This document shows positions 1 to 13,400 of a DNA stretch of 64,000 nucleotides, piece by piece; the first letter of the stretch is position 1; the number at the start of each line of letters is the position of its first letter. Position numbers and translations under genes: made by a program. The notes beneath the pieces were generated by a model, which worked only from the letters and a program-made list of their open reading frames with translations, was not told the origin of the DNA and did no database searches. This DNA comes from Fasciola hepatica (Eukaryota; Platyhelminthes; Trematoda; Plagiorchiida; Fasciolidae). The stretch spans positions 372,001 to 436,000 of the forward strand of contig CANUEZ040000183.1 in NCBI GenBank assembly GCA_948099385.1, written 5' to 3'.

Positions 1-656
1 TCAATTTAACTCCTATCCCTACAATATTTTATTCCAATAATCTTAGTAATGTTTCAAGTAGTGGCGACATCTTGTCAGAAAACAAGATTCGACACTTTGT
101 TTGTGAATTCAATACCATCAAACACGGTTAAATTTATGTGAGTTACTTGAATAATTGGGTGCGTGTAACCCAGCTAAATTGTTTAGTTGTCATCTAAGTT
201 TGAAATTGTACCACTAAGTGAGGGATTTTCAGATAAAATCCAGTGCTTTTATTTCTTCAAACCCGCAAATGTTTTAGCTAAGTAGACGACACATGATGAA
301 CACAAGATCGAGACTAATAAGTTCTGAGAAAGAATATGGATAAAAAATAAGCTGTTCCGATAAAAATAGCTATCTTCGACCAAGAGTTTATTTGATCAAG
401 CAGTATCGAGTTAAACTGGTCGGTGAATTCCAGGGACTTACTAAAAAGCATTCGAACAGAGCAAAATTTCTGATACTTACAGTGCACAGATCATCTGTGG
501 ATTGTCAGTAAATTAACCTATTGTCAGCTTTCGAATCCGGTCTTCCTAACGATATAACCTTCCAAAAGAGTTCACAGTATTTCATCAAATCATAACCAAT
601 ATTATTCTCCAGATGAATGGTCAAACTCTTCTTTTCTCTTCTAGTTCTTTTAATGA
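1..656. other. Flanking DNA left of PLE-1, no gene seen
   Basis: AT-leaning sequence with no open frame of note and no recognisable repeat. It ends at the left copy of the PLE-1 target duplication. A TTTCGAATCC-like B-box stretch near 527-540 was not supported by an A box. Confidence 0.5.
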
Positions 657-668
657 TTCTTTGATTAT
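657..668. repeat. Left target-site duplication of PLE-1
   Basis: The 12-mer TTCTTTGATTAT here is repeated exactly at 2255-2266, on the other side of the retroelement. This is what a target-primed insertion leaves behind and it sets the element's boundaries. Confidence 0.8.
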
Positions 669-970
669 AGAAAAAGGCACGATAGCGAACAAGCTCGTTT
701 TCGGTAACTTCATCCTCTGGCTAATACAGTTACATATATATACGATAGGAATGCATATTTTCGGAACAAAATAGAGGGTATTTACAGTATCAAATTAAGA
801 TTGGTTAATCAATATTGTAGGTGTTTTGCGGTTCGGAAAAGGGGTGGGAAGTTGGTTGTTCGTGGTTGGGAAAACTCGGTGTAGAAAGTACATCTGGGGT
901 GGGTTGGCTGCTTCCTGTCACGACTGAAAGGTCGCGGTCGAGGTCACCATGATTTTGTCCCCCATTTTCC
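669..970 (-). repeat. PLE-1 left inverted arm
   Basis: Reverse complement of 1939-2242. It contains an inverted copy of the last ~55 codons of the PLE ORF plus the 3' UTR, so the minus-strand ORF found here only duplicates that C-terminus. The junction with RT sequence is at 970/971, after TTTTCC. Confidence 0.85.
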
Positions 971-2104
971 ACCATAGAAAGACTACCAAGGTACTGCCGG
1001 TATGTGGACGACATCTTCATTATGATGGACAAATATGTTCACCTAGATGAACCAATGGAAGAGTTTAACCAGACTCACAGTGCGCTCAGTTTCACATCCG
1101 AAGTGGAATTAGACGGCAACTTTCATTTTCTGGATGTAAGCCTTACGAAAAGGGAAGATGGGAAGCTCGTCCGCCGCGTCTATCGCAAGCCAACATGGAC
1201 AGGCCAATACACACATTTTGCCAGTTTCGTGCCTCTTAAACGCAAGCAGAACCTAGTTCGATCCCTAGCGTCTCGCATACGAAAGATCTGTTCCGAGGAA
1301 ACAGTGAGTGAGGAATTACATCACATGAGACAAACATTACTAAACAACGGGTATCCGGAACGTTTCATTCAAAAGAACATTTCGGAAGTACCCAAGCGAC
1401 CATTGATAATCACCGCCAAGAAGAAAGAACTGCACATGCAACTTCCCTTCAAAGGAGATGTTAAATGCGAACTACTAGTTCGGCGCCTAAGGGATGCAAT
1501 CGCCCGTACATTTCCCACCGCTACTCTACGCGCCCACTTCACAAGCCGGTCAATGATTTCTATGAATCTCAAAGACAAAATGCCTGTCCTTTCCTCCTCT
1601 ATGTTAACCTATTTATTTGTTTGCTCATGTTCGGCAAGCTATGTAGGCAAAACGACACGGCAACTGTCCCAAAGAATCAAGGAAAACAAACCAGCTTGGC
1701 TGAGAACAGGAACTAGAAGAACCATAACTAGTGCAATCGTAGCGCACCTTGCCGAGACAGGGCACCAGGTAGACAACGAAGCCTTCAAGATAATTTACAA
1801 AGTGCCTGTGAATTCTTCGAAGATCGTTCGCCAAATCACTTTGGGAGCAGCGGAGGCAGTAGCGATTAGGCTGTTAAATCCATCGCTTTGTTCACACAAG
1901 CGATTTGTCAAATCACTGCAGCTACCCTGGCCGCGATCGGAAAATGGGGGACAAAATCATGGTGACCTCGACCGCGACCTTTCAGTCGTGACAGGAAGCA
2001 GCCAACCCACCCCAGATGTACTTTCTACACCGAGTTTTCCCAACCACGAACAACCAACTTCCCACCCCTTTTCCGAACCGCAAAACACCTACAATATTGA
2101 TTAA
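971..2104 (+). pseudogene. PLE-1 reverse transcriptase C-terminus plus GIY-YIG endonuclease (truncated)
   Basis: The open frame runs from the arm junction to a TAA at 2102-2104 with no internal stop. It has no proper start: the first in-frame ATG is at 1019, after YVDDIFI. Order: RT motif C (YVDD at about 1001-1012), thumb/linker, then the endonuclease with VCSCSASYVGKT, matching the GIY-YIG core (Y..C.C...YVGKT.R.L..RI) at about 1612-1675. Downstream come the conserved SAIVAHL..TGH stretch and an E..AIR..NPSLCSH box. In the PLE family this endonuclease makes the nick that primes reverse transcription. The last ~55 codons lie in the right inverted arm and are Pro/Ser/Thr rich. Lost are RT motifs N-terminal to YVDD. 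Strongly recognisable as PLE; the subfamily cannot be assigned. Confidence 0.85.
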
Positions 2105-2242
2105 CCAATCTTAATTTGATACTGTAAATACCCTCTATTTTGTTCCGAAAATATGCATTCCTATCGTATATATATGTAACTGTATTAGCCAGAGGATGAA
2201 GTTACCGAAAACGAGCTTGTTCGCTATCGTGCCTTTTTCTAT
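1939..2242 (+). repeat. PLE-1 right inverted arm (3' end and 3' UTR)
   Basis: Matches the reverse complement of 669-970 with no difference that I could find. The ORF stop falls about half way through it. About 12 further bases (to 2254) precede the right target duplication at 2255-2266. Confidence 0.85.
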
Positions 2243-2266
2243 AATGAAATGGGTTTCTTTGATTAT

Positions 2267-3898
2267 GAATAACTATCATTGCGTCATCATTCCGTTTGCC
2301 GAGTGAGCGGTAGAAAAACAGTTTGATTTACTCAAATGATAGTTCGTCCTCTCGATTCTTAGTCGTAAATTGCTTCTGTTATCCCGCACGTAGTTTGAAT
2401 AATTTTATGGCAAGATATTTTGTATATTGAGAAGAAAATGATCCATGCATACTTAACACTACTTGTTTCAGTTCATATCTAATTTATCATCCATCTGAAT
2501 GGGACAATAAACTGATTCGCCAAACGTATCCACCTGATGTTTATGATACGTAAGAAGGCTAATCCCTAAACTATTTCGTGGAAGAGCGTGACGAAAATAT
2601 TCTTTTCCTGTCTGACTATAGCAACTGAATGACTGACTGCTAATTTGATTTTATTTATTTTAGCTGATCCAATATTTTATCAGCATTGGAGCAGCCATAC
2701 GGGAAGCTTTATAACCCTCGTCGTAAAAGGCTCTCCAAAAGGGGAGAGCAAAACGCGATTCCATCAGATACTACTGAAAAAACAATCAAAACTATAGAAT
2801 TTGGTCTCGCGTATCAAAGCTGTTAAGAGACAAGCAACAGGCAAGTCTGAGTGCTGCACATATGGGCATTCAGTTTTCTCTGAGAGGAAGGATTTTGAAT
2901 GGCATGACGCATTTAAAGATTAGTGTTTAGTGAAGAGACTAACATGAGAATGCTAACAGTGGACTACATTTCTCAAGCACATACTAGGAAGACGTGAAAA
3001 TAACGCATTATTCACGAGACAGATCTCAGGGGAACGATCTACAGGTTCGAAAATTTGGGCAAATCGAAGTAATTATTCCAGATGTGCTTTGATAAGAGTA
3101 GACCAATAGGGGTTATTGCTTGTAAATCCTCTCAACTCCTGTTCAAGCAACCGGTAGTATAATACGTACACTGTTTCTCTGCCACAGGCAAACAAATTGC
3201 TCTGGAGTCAAACAATTGCTCTTGGCCACCAAAATTAGTGAAACTAGAAAGTTCCAGGTAAAGTATCCAGCCTTCTGATAGTACTGCCAGTGTTGATATT
3301 CTAGCGTGAGCCTCAGTAACATGCCAATAATGATTTCCACGGTTTTAATCTCATGTTTAACCCTAAGATAAATAATTTGCTATCATGTAAGAGATAGTTG
3401 AGGATTCTTCTTTTATTACATTTTTCTAGTGGTTCATTGATTATCATTGCATAATAATTTCCCAAAAGCGGGCACTTTCTGTGTGAACTTTTTACCGACT
3501 TTACCTCGTGTATTCTTCCACGAAGAATGCGTCTGATGTGTTCGTAGTTAACTGTAGAAGGCGCAATAACTGGATTTCGTTTGATGCTGTGAAAGTAAAC
3601 AGAACAGTGGGCTATAGCCTGTAAAAAAGCAGGGAAAGACTTCAGCAATGTAGCTCAGCGGAGGTGTATGCACGTGCTAGCATACTTTTAACTGAGACAA
3701 AACGAGACTAGTTGGTGAGTAGAGGGATCGATCAACCAACCAAAAGTGCAGGGACTGAAGCACGAATAAATAATAACAGGCGGAGACCCACGCGTGAGAA
3801 GTATACTAATCAGTTTCCCGCGCTGTGGGTGTGACTATTCAAACCAGATGCAAAGCCGTCTTCGCCTCCTGAACAATCTAATCAAGGCGTATATCCAG
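2267..3898. other. Gene-free stretch
   Basis: No coding signal, SINE head or tandem repeat recognised. Short open frames at 3143-3340 and 3313-3648 on the minus strand look like chance ORFs: no domain, and no splice or start context. Confidence 0.4.
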
Positions 3899-4414
3899 CT
3901 ACATATTCAGGATGTTTATCATAGTAGTAACAGCAAGCGTAGTAATGATTGCGTCATCATCAATAACGGTAGCAGTATTAGGAGACTTATTAGTAGTGTT
4001 ATTATTATCGGCATCTGTGTCAGAACTAGCCGCAACAACCGCTCTTGTATTCATGGTAGTGGTATCATAAGCCGTACAACGAGCTGTGGTCGCAATAATG
4101 TCAGTGGTAACAGTATCAGTAATAGCAGTAGCAGTAGTATTAAGAGAAGTATTAGCATTAGTATTAGTATTAGCAGTAGTAGTAGTAGAAGTAGTAGTCA
4201 TGGTCACAGTAGCGGTACTATTAGTGGAAGTAGTTGTAGTAGTAGCATTCATGTCCTGACAAGAAACAATAAAGTTACCTGTGCTCGTGTGAAGGAGGAT
4301 GTAAACAGTATACAAACAAGAGGAAAAATTGGCTCCGCAGTCAAAAATGACAACGAAAAAATAGAAAAATCGAGCCATCAAAGAAAACTTGCCGGACATT
4401 AGGAAGCAGCACAC
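3899..4414 (-). CDS. Thr-rich ORF, possible mucin-like secreted protein or repeat artefact
   Basis: This is a 171-residue minus-strand ORF. From about residue 55 it is a run of Thr with Asn, Ala and Ser spacers, including several N-x-S/T sequons (NATT, NSTA). A hydrophobic stretch around residues 12-50 (ARFFYFFVVIF, then SCLYTVYILL) could act as a signal peptide or anchor. The Thr run is encoded by an imperfect ACT/ATT trinucleotide repeat (plus strand AGT/AAT) at about 3915-4255, so a long frame is expected whenever stops are avoided. The opposite strand is likewise open and Ser-rich (3794-4402). No splice sites or homologue recognised. Trematodes do encode Ser/Thr-rich secreted mucins, but that is only a possibility here. 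Confidence 0.25.
   Translation of the reverse strand: MCCFLMSGKFSLMARFFYFFVVIFDCGANFSSCLYTVYILLHTSTGNFIVSCQDMNATTTTTSTNSTATVTMTTTSTTTTANTNTNANTSLNTTATAITDTVTTDIIATTARCTAYDTTTMNTRAVVAASSDTDADNNNTTNKSPNTATVIDDDAIITTLAVTTMINILNM
3915..4255. repeat. Imperfect AGT/AAT trinucleotide repeat
   Basis: On the plus strand the triplets AGT, AGC, ATT and GTA recur in register for about 340 bases, tightest at 4110-4205 and 4220-4250. Interruptions are frequent. The periodicity alone explains long Ser-rich (plus) and Thr-rich (minus) frames. Confidence 0.75.
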
Positions 4415-7400
4415 ATGATCAAACAGCTCACTTTTGTAAATGCCAACGAAGTTTTTGGTAAATTTTGTTTTCTGATGTCAATCAGTTGAATTTCTGGTAA
4501 ATGGTAAATTATCCACCACGCTCACGTCACTTCCATGTATAAATCAATAACAGGGGTTCAGTATCCATGAAGCCAGCTGTTGTGACCCAACTGAGCGAAA
4601 TGAAATCATAAAGCGCTTGAACTGATAATGAAAAGTATTGTTCATTCAACATACAAGCAACATTTATGTGGGCAGTAAATGTATAAAAGACACATGGGTA
4701 ATCAACATCTGAATTGTACGCGCAAGTGTCGACTGCTGTTAAGTGACAATGTTCGATCGAATTTACTGGTTGTCAAAATCGATCAGCATATAACGCAATC
4801 AGCGTCTGGAATGGAGTAAACCATATACGCATGATGATCCCAGCTGTGCGAAAATACTGTATTATCTATCATACGCTGGACTGAATAAAATTTGTCTCAG
4901 ACTGGATTTGCCACCTTGAATAAATTACGTAAAATAACCACAAAGTCTTTCTTAAGAACCCGTGTTTCTATATGTTACGAATTTACATGGACACATCAAG
5001 TGATAATGGGACTTAGCCCTTCGCGGGAAACAAGCTCTTGTAGCTTTCCTGCAGCTGTCGTAAAGCCAGCTTTATGTCAATATTCCCTGACAGTCTCTTT
5101 TTAAAGGTCAATGGATGATACAGTTGGTTTCCCTCGTTAAGGTACGCAATGCGGAGAATTTCACACTCTTATCCAAGTCAGTAGGACAAGTAAAGTATAC
5201 ATGAAGATTAACATTGTTTCATCTTTTAATAATACAGAAATAACAAACTTGATGCCCTGAATTTTGACTTGGAAAAATACCAGGGTTTTGGCTTCCCTAT
5301 GTCAGATTATTTCTCGTACAATGACAACCTTCAACGCACATTGCTAATACAGTAAGAAAAGACCTTTTATGGTCATTTCAAATTTCTCGCTCATTTTAAT
5401 AATTCAGTAGTGGACAGAAACATCACTGATAAAAAAATACTTACCTCAAGTCATTGTTTTCCTATTGGATTTTAGTGCTCATAGTTAGTTGCAAGTTTTG
5501 TCCTACGAACTACTTGCCTATGAATAAAAATTTAGATGTGAAAGAATATCATGTCGCGACAACTTTTTATTTTTCTCAGTGGGAAAGAATTGCTTCCGTT
5601 CCATTTGCGACTTAATCCAGTGACCTTTAAATTTTCGGATTCGTTTGCTTCATACTCCTTATAATGAAATCATTACATCGTCCATCTGCTCGTGTGTACG
5701 AAACATCCCTATTTCCTTAAGATTGGGCCGTTAACTGGATAACTCGCATACGTATGATTGGCACCCTGATATAAAACCTGGAGTTCAGGAACTGTTTGTC
5801 AAATTGTTTCATCATTAGCTCTGACCTATCGGCAGTCCACAGTGTTCCCTGGTGTGTCGGAGTCCACACTGCTTTCTTGTTCGGTTGTTTCATACGGTGA
5901 ATAGACCGTGTACAGCAGACTAAAGGGAAATAAACTAAGGAGCTCAACAGTGACTTCATTCTGTTAGCAGACAACCGGAGTACCTTGCATCTGGAATGAA
6001 TATTGAATATATGACAAGAAATCAGTTAACGAACTGCTCATACCGTAATTCATCTGGACTCGTCGAAAAGAAACTATTCAGCACTTGTCTACCACTCTCT
6101 CGGAGAAGTAGTATGGCATCATATACAAGTGGCTGAACTCCGGTAAAGTGATTCCCTAATTTATTGTTGACCAAACGAAAGCGCAATCTTTTCTTTTTCT
6201 CCCATTTCTGTCTCATTATTTGGCGCCGTATCTCATTCCGAGATGACACAAACCGAGACAAGGTGACAAGAAGCCGTAGCCATAGCAAGCTGGAGTTTGG
6301 GAAGCATCATTTTTTAAGTACGCGTATTACCGTTTTTGGCGTTCAACATAGCGAGGAAACTCCAGCATCCAGTCAGCTGAATCTCGCCGGCCCCACCCAA
6401 ATTTGTCTCATGTGTTACGGAGAACTCTCACTCATCAACTTCCTCGGTGGAGGCTGTGACACAAGCAAGACCATCGTAATGGCTAAGAAATTAGGGTTTT
6501 TAGGCAATGGACTTTATTTTCCTAGTACTTTTGATAGGACAAACTATTTACAGTATCCAAAAGGATCAAAACTTTCATCAGCCTAAAACACCGGGTTACT
6601 TCATCAAATTCCTTAGAACAGAGAGAAGACGGGTCGCAAGATGTAGGGTGTTTTTACTCCTGCCAACGGTGGACTTATAACTAGTCAGTATTTATACGCG
6701 TTACAGTAGGAGGAGAGAAGGCAATATTAAAGTGGGCAAGATCGAAGGTTCTTACAGGATGTACTTTGGGGACAGCGAGCTTTATCGTGTTAACTCCAAG
6801 GTAAACTAAAATTTTGGGTCAACCGTTTTTGTGCACAGAAAGCTGACTAAAGCCTTACGATTAGAATCGCTTCACTTAACGCTAAAAGTGTCGGTGTTGG
6901 ATTGCTCAGCAATGGAATGGAACACTAAGTGACCTGATGCAATCAAGTGTCTTGCAACCGGAGAAGCTGGCCGTTTCAGCAGGTTGTCTGACAGGTCAGT
7001 ACATCCAGTCTACCAAGGCAATCTTTATGCTGCTGTGTAGTGAACAGAGTTGATTTGAAGCACACCAGTGAAGTTGGTAGTTTGCTTTACTTGAACAGTA
7101 ACTGAACTTCGGAGGCTATGCACGATCTTTTCGTGCTGATAGTGGTTGACTGAGTGTCTAGAAGATCTATTTTTCAGAGGAAATCATCACACAGCATTTC
7201 AATTTGCAATTTACACACATTCGCTCCCAGCCGTTTGAAAACTGATTCAGAAGTCCACGGAATACTCTTCTCTCTTGGGGCGGATAATAGCGTTGAAACA
7301 TTTGTCAAACGTGAATTATTGTTTTATTCTTCCTGAGTTCTTCCTCGAACCAAACCTCCAAGTCAGCTGATTAGCATAATTCCCTGTAAATAATCTTAAA

Positions 7401-10400
7401 CTCCTGCAGAGAGAGAATTCCTCTAGACATTTAAAGATGAGCCTATCTGTTATTTGGGTCGAAACAGCGCGAATAACTAAAATTTCACTCACTGTTTAAA
7501 TGGCATACCACATTATGCAATAGTATACAAATACCCTGATAAGCTACGTGTACCATTGGCATCAAGTACCAGTATTCCCTGAGGTTTGTTCCTAACAGGT
7601 TTGAAGATACTAATGCCTCGTTACTCCAAGACATTTGCGGAATTTCCGACATGTAATCTGTGTGTTTTTCTCGGGAGCCGTATTTTTCTAGGACTGCTAT
7701 TTCCATTTCACGTTTCTCGAATATTCTCGGGCGCAATTCTAATTTCAGGGCCAAACTTGTGTAGGCTGTTTTTGTAGGTACGCCTTCCTTGGTAAAATTC
7801 GATTCCTGCCACTGAAGAACATCGCACGCCGTCACACTTCATGCTCTCCTTGAAGCAGTGCACTTTCGAACGAAATGACTGCCTAACTAATTACTTCAAC
7901 TACAAAATGTTTCGTTCAATCTGCAAACTTTTGCGGTATTCTCCACGAGATGGGAACTCTGTTAAAAAATCCTCTGCTGTTATGAAATGATTACCGTTGA
8001 TTTTTATCTCACAGCTCCGCCAGTCAAATCGAATACAGTTCTTTTCCAATAAAATTAAAGCAAATAACCTAAAAAACAGCTTGAATTTTCCAAGTAGCTG
8101 CCAAGCGAGAAATTTGTGGGAACAAATCATCTTTTTCGTTCAAAATTTTTCCCTTTATGTTGCGTTTCTTCTCTCGTGGAAGCAGGCTTTAGAAAACCAC
8201 GTGTGCCTATTCAGGCTAACAGGTTATAACTATCTGTGATTATTCATAAACACAAGTTACATGTTGGGCACATTTTGCGTGAGCAATTCTAATGCACTTG
8301 ATTTTTTTTGTTATTATGGAATGTTTTACTCTCATCCGCTTGCAAAACTCCTAATTCTCACGGAGGACCTTTTTTCCCCTAATACCCTATGATTGAGTCC
8401 CGTTGGAGTAGATTTTCTGCCTGCGGACAACCGTTAATATACACCCTTCGTACTATTTGCTTTCTTTACCAAATGAAATGACCATGGTATCCAGTATTCT
8501 AGGTTTTCCCTCGGGCAGTTAAGAATGAACGGATCTTAGTCATATGCATATTTCAAAATCTAAATCATGTGTCGATCAATTTTAACTTGATGATTTCTAC
8601 GTCACATTGATCACAGCTGTTCAGTTAATAAGTGCACTGCCTAATGGCTCGTAAATTTCTCTGTATATATACGACTCACAGGTCATCTTCTGGCGAGTCC
8701 ACAACTCGGTACAGTGTACGCCAGTTACTCACGCATTTTTTCAATAAACTACTCACTGTATTGGTGCAAAAGCGTTTTCCTAATTTTCGCTTTACTCTGA
8801 AAAGATTCGCCTAAGTAAGCAAAAAGAGCGCTCGTATTTCTTTGGAAATATGCTATAGATTAGCAACTGCAAAAAAAACTTCCGTATGAAATTTCCTCAA
8901 AAATCATTCTTCCCACATTGGATAAATTGCAGACACAGCGTAATATCGAATCAAGAAATACTATGTATTTATTCACTAATTGGGAAAATGTTACTTTCAT
9001 TATATTCACCAGGTGTAGAAATTTCGGGTGGATTAAGTCCTGCTGATAATGATGAGAATTACCGACACCGGAAAAACTTTCTAAATAATTTGCAACACAG
9101 CACTACAAAGCAGTAGAGTTTCAGTTATTGCTTAGCCAGATTAACAATTTCGGTGATCACTTTGAGAACGAGGTCTCCGAGCAGTTTTAGTTCAAGATGG
9201 CATTATATATATACAGCGAATTACCACAGCTCTGTTTCCATAAATTATTCTGTTTTTTTAGTTACTTTTAACTGGATTGTTCGAGCATGGTCTTACCGTA
9301 CACTAAGTGATTATCATACCTGTTACCATTAGGAGCTAAGTTAGGCGATCCAGTAAATGTGTCTGTCACGAATTCAGATATAGAATAACCCTGAACACTT
9401 GAACATTTGCTCGGATTTCATCGTGTCCAATCATTCTGCTAACCGTATCCCTTGGAAAATGTTAACTAAACTGGACGATGGATGGTTGATGAAAGAAGAA
9501 ATCCAATCGAAAAGAAAAGAGAAAATGATCTCTCGACTAAATGGGATGAGGTGTGATGAGTTTCCAATAAAAATGACGAGAAACATTTTGCCAAAAAATT
9601 ATCTCTAACAAATGAATTTACCAAGGTGTACTTCTATTAGGGCGAAATTTGGCGTGAAAGTAACCGAAACAAACAAATGCAGAAAACCGGAACAAAATTA
9701 AAACGCAACGAAACTATGAGTAAATGGTGTTTTTTTCCATTAGTTCATTGGCTTTAGCACTTCGTGTTTGTTTTACACACGAGGTTTTGATAACGTGACT
9801 AACCAGTGACACACAAATCCGTAAGTGAATTCAGCTTCCGGTAAACATTTCTAATTAGCATATTGTATTCGGTAGTGCAGCTTTATCCGAAATGTCGGCA
9901 GTTAGTCGATGATTTGTTTTTTTTCGGTTAACCTTCCTTAACACAGTTTTGCAGTCAAATAATATTTTCTGTTTGCATACCTTATTTACTTCGACAACCT
10001 GTACTTACTACTGTTTTCTTCATGGGTAACGTTGGCGTATCTCAAGAACAGGTGAATAATTCAGGAGAATCAAGGACTGAAAGAAAGTACAGCAACATCG
10101 TAAAGTATTTTATAGGCTTCGAATCAAAACAGGATAAGGATGGGCTACCGGTTTTGATTTTGTAATTACTTGGACTGAAAGGAGAATGATGAAATCCCTC
10201 CGGCCTACGCAACTTCCACTGGAATTCGGTTTCGCTTCACCCGAAACAAAAACTGTGTGCCTGTGCGGATGCATGTGAGTGTACATATACGTTTCTGTTA
10301 AAAACATAACTTTCACATACACAGGAAATATCGTAATCACCTTTTGACTGATGAAGAGAGCACCAGAAATACACCATACAGAAAAAAAAGCAATTCGTTC

Positions 10401-13400
10401 ACCAGATGTACATGAATCGATATACCTATATCCATCAAATAATGAGACAGTGCTTCTACACATCACATTGCTGACGAGGTATAGTACAATACCATAACGC
10501 GTGCTCTACAATCTGAATTGCTAGTTGAAATGTAAGTTGTTCCGAATGGATGTGACCTAGAGCTATATGCTTGGAAAGCTCGTTCTCATACTCTAGGAAA
10601 ACGTTTTGAAATTTAATTTAGGTGCAATGCTGATTGACTTTTAGGCGTCGTCGATGTATTTTGAAATACTTTCGCTTGTACGAACTTGATTGAAGTTTGC
10701 CTCTTTACGGAGCTGGTGTAAATGAAATGCACACCGTGCTCCAGATTTCGACGAAAATCCTAGATTGGTTGAAAAAAATATTGCCTGAACAATAACCTTG
10801 CAATCCTATTTCATAGAGAGGTGTATCATTTGCGCTAAAAACATGAATTGCTCCAGTATAAGGAAAGATAAGAGCCTTTTGCCTTATCTATAGTGAAAAC
10901 GCTACTCCTTCCAACAACCTTCCTCCCAACGACTCCCTTTTATTACTTGAAAAATTTTCATTGACAAATTAGAAAGGACAAGCACCTTCTGACTTTTCTG
11001 GTAAGGAAATTAGCTGCAGAATAAAGTGACTTGGACAGATAGAACACAAATGGTGATGAGTGACTTGCTTATGTGGCACATGAACTCACACTGACAAAGC
11101 CCTGTTAGTCAGAACATGACCGAGCGTGAGGTTTGAAACCAAAGCGTAGATATACCTGCACATACTCTTTGTCTGACTGTCACGAACAAAGTATAACAAG
11201 CTCTGTGTCTGAAACAAAACTTTCAAGCTTCGTAATTCGGCGCGCTTGTATCGCTCACTCACTTTGGAGATAGTGAAACTGCGAAGAATGTTTACGTTAC
11301 TAAATCTTATTAGGCCTCTGGTTGAACTATCCAATGTTGATCAGATTAGATGGTTAAATGCCCCTTTAGACTCAGATGTTTCCCTCTGCAAATTTCCAAA
11401 ATTATCCATAAATATAGTAAGAATATTCATCGGAGCAATATTTTACAACAGACATGTCAATAGTGTGTCTCCTCCTTTGCTATTCAGAGGAATTTTTGAT
11501 GATTTCGGTGGACAAAGGCAGTTATCTCTTGTTTTGCATTCATGAGCACAATTATAAAAAGGCCTGTGCTCAGATAAAATATGTATTCCAATAAAAAGAC
11601 AAACTATGCATCAGTACAAACAGCCAAAATGCAAAATCACAAAGCTTCGCAATTACATTGTCTTTATCGTAAGCCAGAAAACTAAGTAAAACTAAAAGTG
11701 ACACTTCTAACTAATATACAAGTTTTGACAGAATTTTATCAAAAGGCTTTATGTGCTATATTAACTGTTTTCAGCGCACTCCAAAACACAGTTCAATGTA
11801 ATTTTAAAAATAAAATCATTTTATTCAATCACAACCAATTCAGTTTTTCTCATATTAACGGAATTTTGGTTCGAAGCAGGCTGTCGGTAATTACCGAAAT
11901 CTTCGGAACAGCCTTCGTCAAATTCCGGTTCATCAGTTGGTTTTTGGTACGAAATAATAGGTCGGTAACATACCAGTTGTGCCTGACTGAGGAAAATGAC
12001 AGAATTATTCAACGTTTCAATACCAGTGAACAAATGAGGATAGTGATCAGACCGAATAAATTGTTTTTCTGATTTATCGGTAATTAACCCCAGCCAAACA
12101 CCAATCATGAAGAGAGACGACAAAAACCGCTTCATGAAGCAAATTCCCAAGAGAATAAAAGAAACATAGATTAGTGGGATGTGCTTTTGGCTGTTGTTCA
12201 TTTCCAAACCTCAGCACCGCTTGGATAGTTCTTTCCTTGTTTTTTGTATTTCATAGCCGATAAGCAAACTTATCTTTCAATGATCAGATTGGACATTGCA
12301 ACAAACTCGTGGAATACTTGTAAAACTATTCCGGAAAATTTGCCGCTTATATTCGTAAACATTTATCTCAGATGCAACCATGGATTTTGCCACTTCCGAT
12401 CGGGTTCCGAAAATAGACATTTCGTCTCATATTTTACAAGCTTCCAGCGGTAGATCACGCGATATTTGTCACTGCATCACGATTTTTGTTTCTCCGTTGT
12501 TTCTATTCGCAAAAATACGTAAGTAAAAATGTCCCGACTTATTTAGATCGACAGACGAGTATTATGCCATCTACATCTATAAAAATGACTGATTTATGAT
12601 TCGCGTTAACATTTGTTGTAGTTTTACCTACCTTACTGCAAAATCTCTTTATAAACATCACTTTACGGCCACCTGAAAAAAAACTATTAATTAAATAAAG
12701 AAATAAATGGAACCCAAACTAACCCTAGTAATCGTCATTCCTTGTGGCTCTTTCAGTAGCATTCTCAGGGATGTGTCAAATTTTATACTGTTATTTTAAA
12801 TCATAGTTGGGATTACCTGTCTTCTAAACTTGTACATTTATCTCTTGTGAACAAGTATCTATTGCGTACGAGCGGTCAATAAAATATGGCTAACTTTGAA
12901 GACTTTCTGATCTGACGCAGGAATTTTTGTGCTAAGTTAGAAGATGAAGTCTGTACACAGTGCTAAATTGGCACAATCTGAATACATTCTGCCTAATTAG
13001 TAATATAAAGAAAATAAACTTTTACCATAACCACAGAGTTTTGTAGGAAGCAGTTGGTGGAAGTTACTGTTCTCACTTTCATGTATCCACAACTTTCAGT
13101 TCATCTTATTATCGAGGTTGGTTATTCATGACAAAATAACAGTAATGCATCGACTCTTTCACATGCTTCCATTGGAATAAAATGTTGTAGTCCGTTCCTA
13201 TCGTATTTACCATATCCATTGTCTGTGATTTGCTAAGTAGTTCACTATATCCAATGTATCAAACAAGTGCTAACCGAACATGGAATAGTGCACACACAAA
13301 CATACAAAACGCATCGATCTGGCACCTCGTTACTAGGGCCAACCGGTATACAGACACCAACAGACACGTGTAGATAATGCGCTTTGACACAGTTTCATAG

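Larger units (their letters stand above)
669..2254 (+). mobile_element. Penelope-like retroelement PLE-1, 5'-truncated with inverted arms
   Basis: The element is bounded by a 12-bp direct duplication. Its left arm (669-970) is the reverse complement of its own 3' end (1939-2242), and by eye the two arms are identical. Between them lies the C-terminal half of a PLE polyprotein: the RT active-site motif YVDDIFI, then thumb and linker, then a GIY-YIG endonuclease. An inverted copy of the 3' end at a truncated 5' end is a known PLE arrangement. Identity of the arms, an open reading frame without stops and an exact target duplication all argue for a recent insertion. The right end carries about 12 bases beyond the inverted arm. 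The catalytic RT palm upstream of YVDD is missing, so this copy is not autonomous. Confidence 0.85.

Noticed and set aside
805..1032. Minus-strand ORF of 75 codons
   Set aside because: It is the inverted copy of the PLE-1 C-terminus in the left arm, not an independent gene.
3794..4402. Plus-strand Ser-rich ORF of 202 codons
   Set aside because: Explained by the trinucleotide repeat; no signal peptide or flanking splice signals, weaker than the opposite-strand frame.
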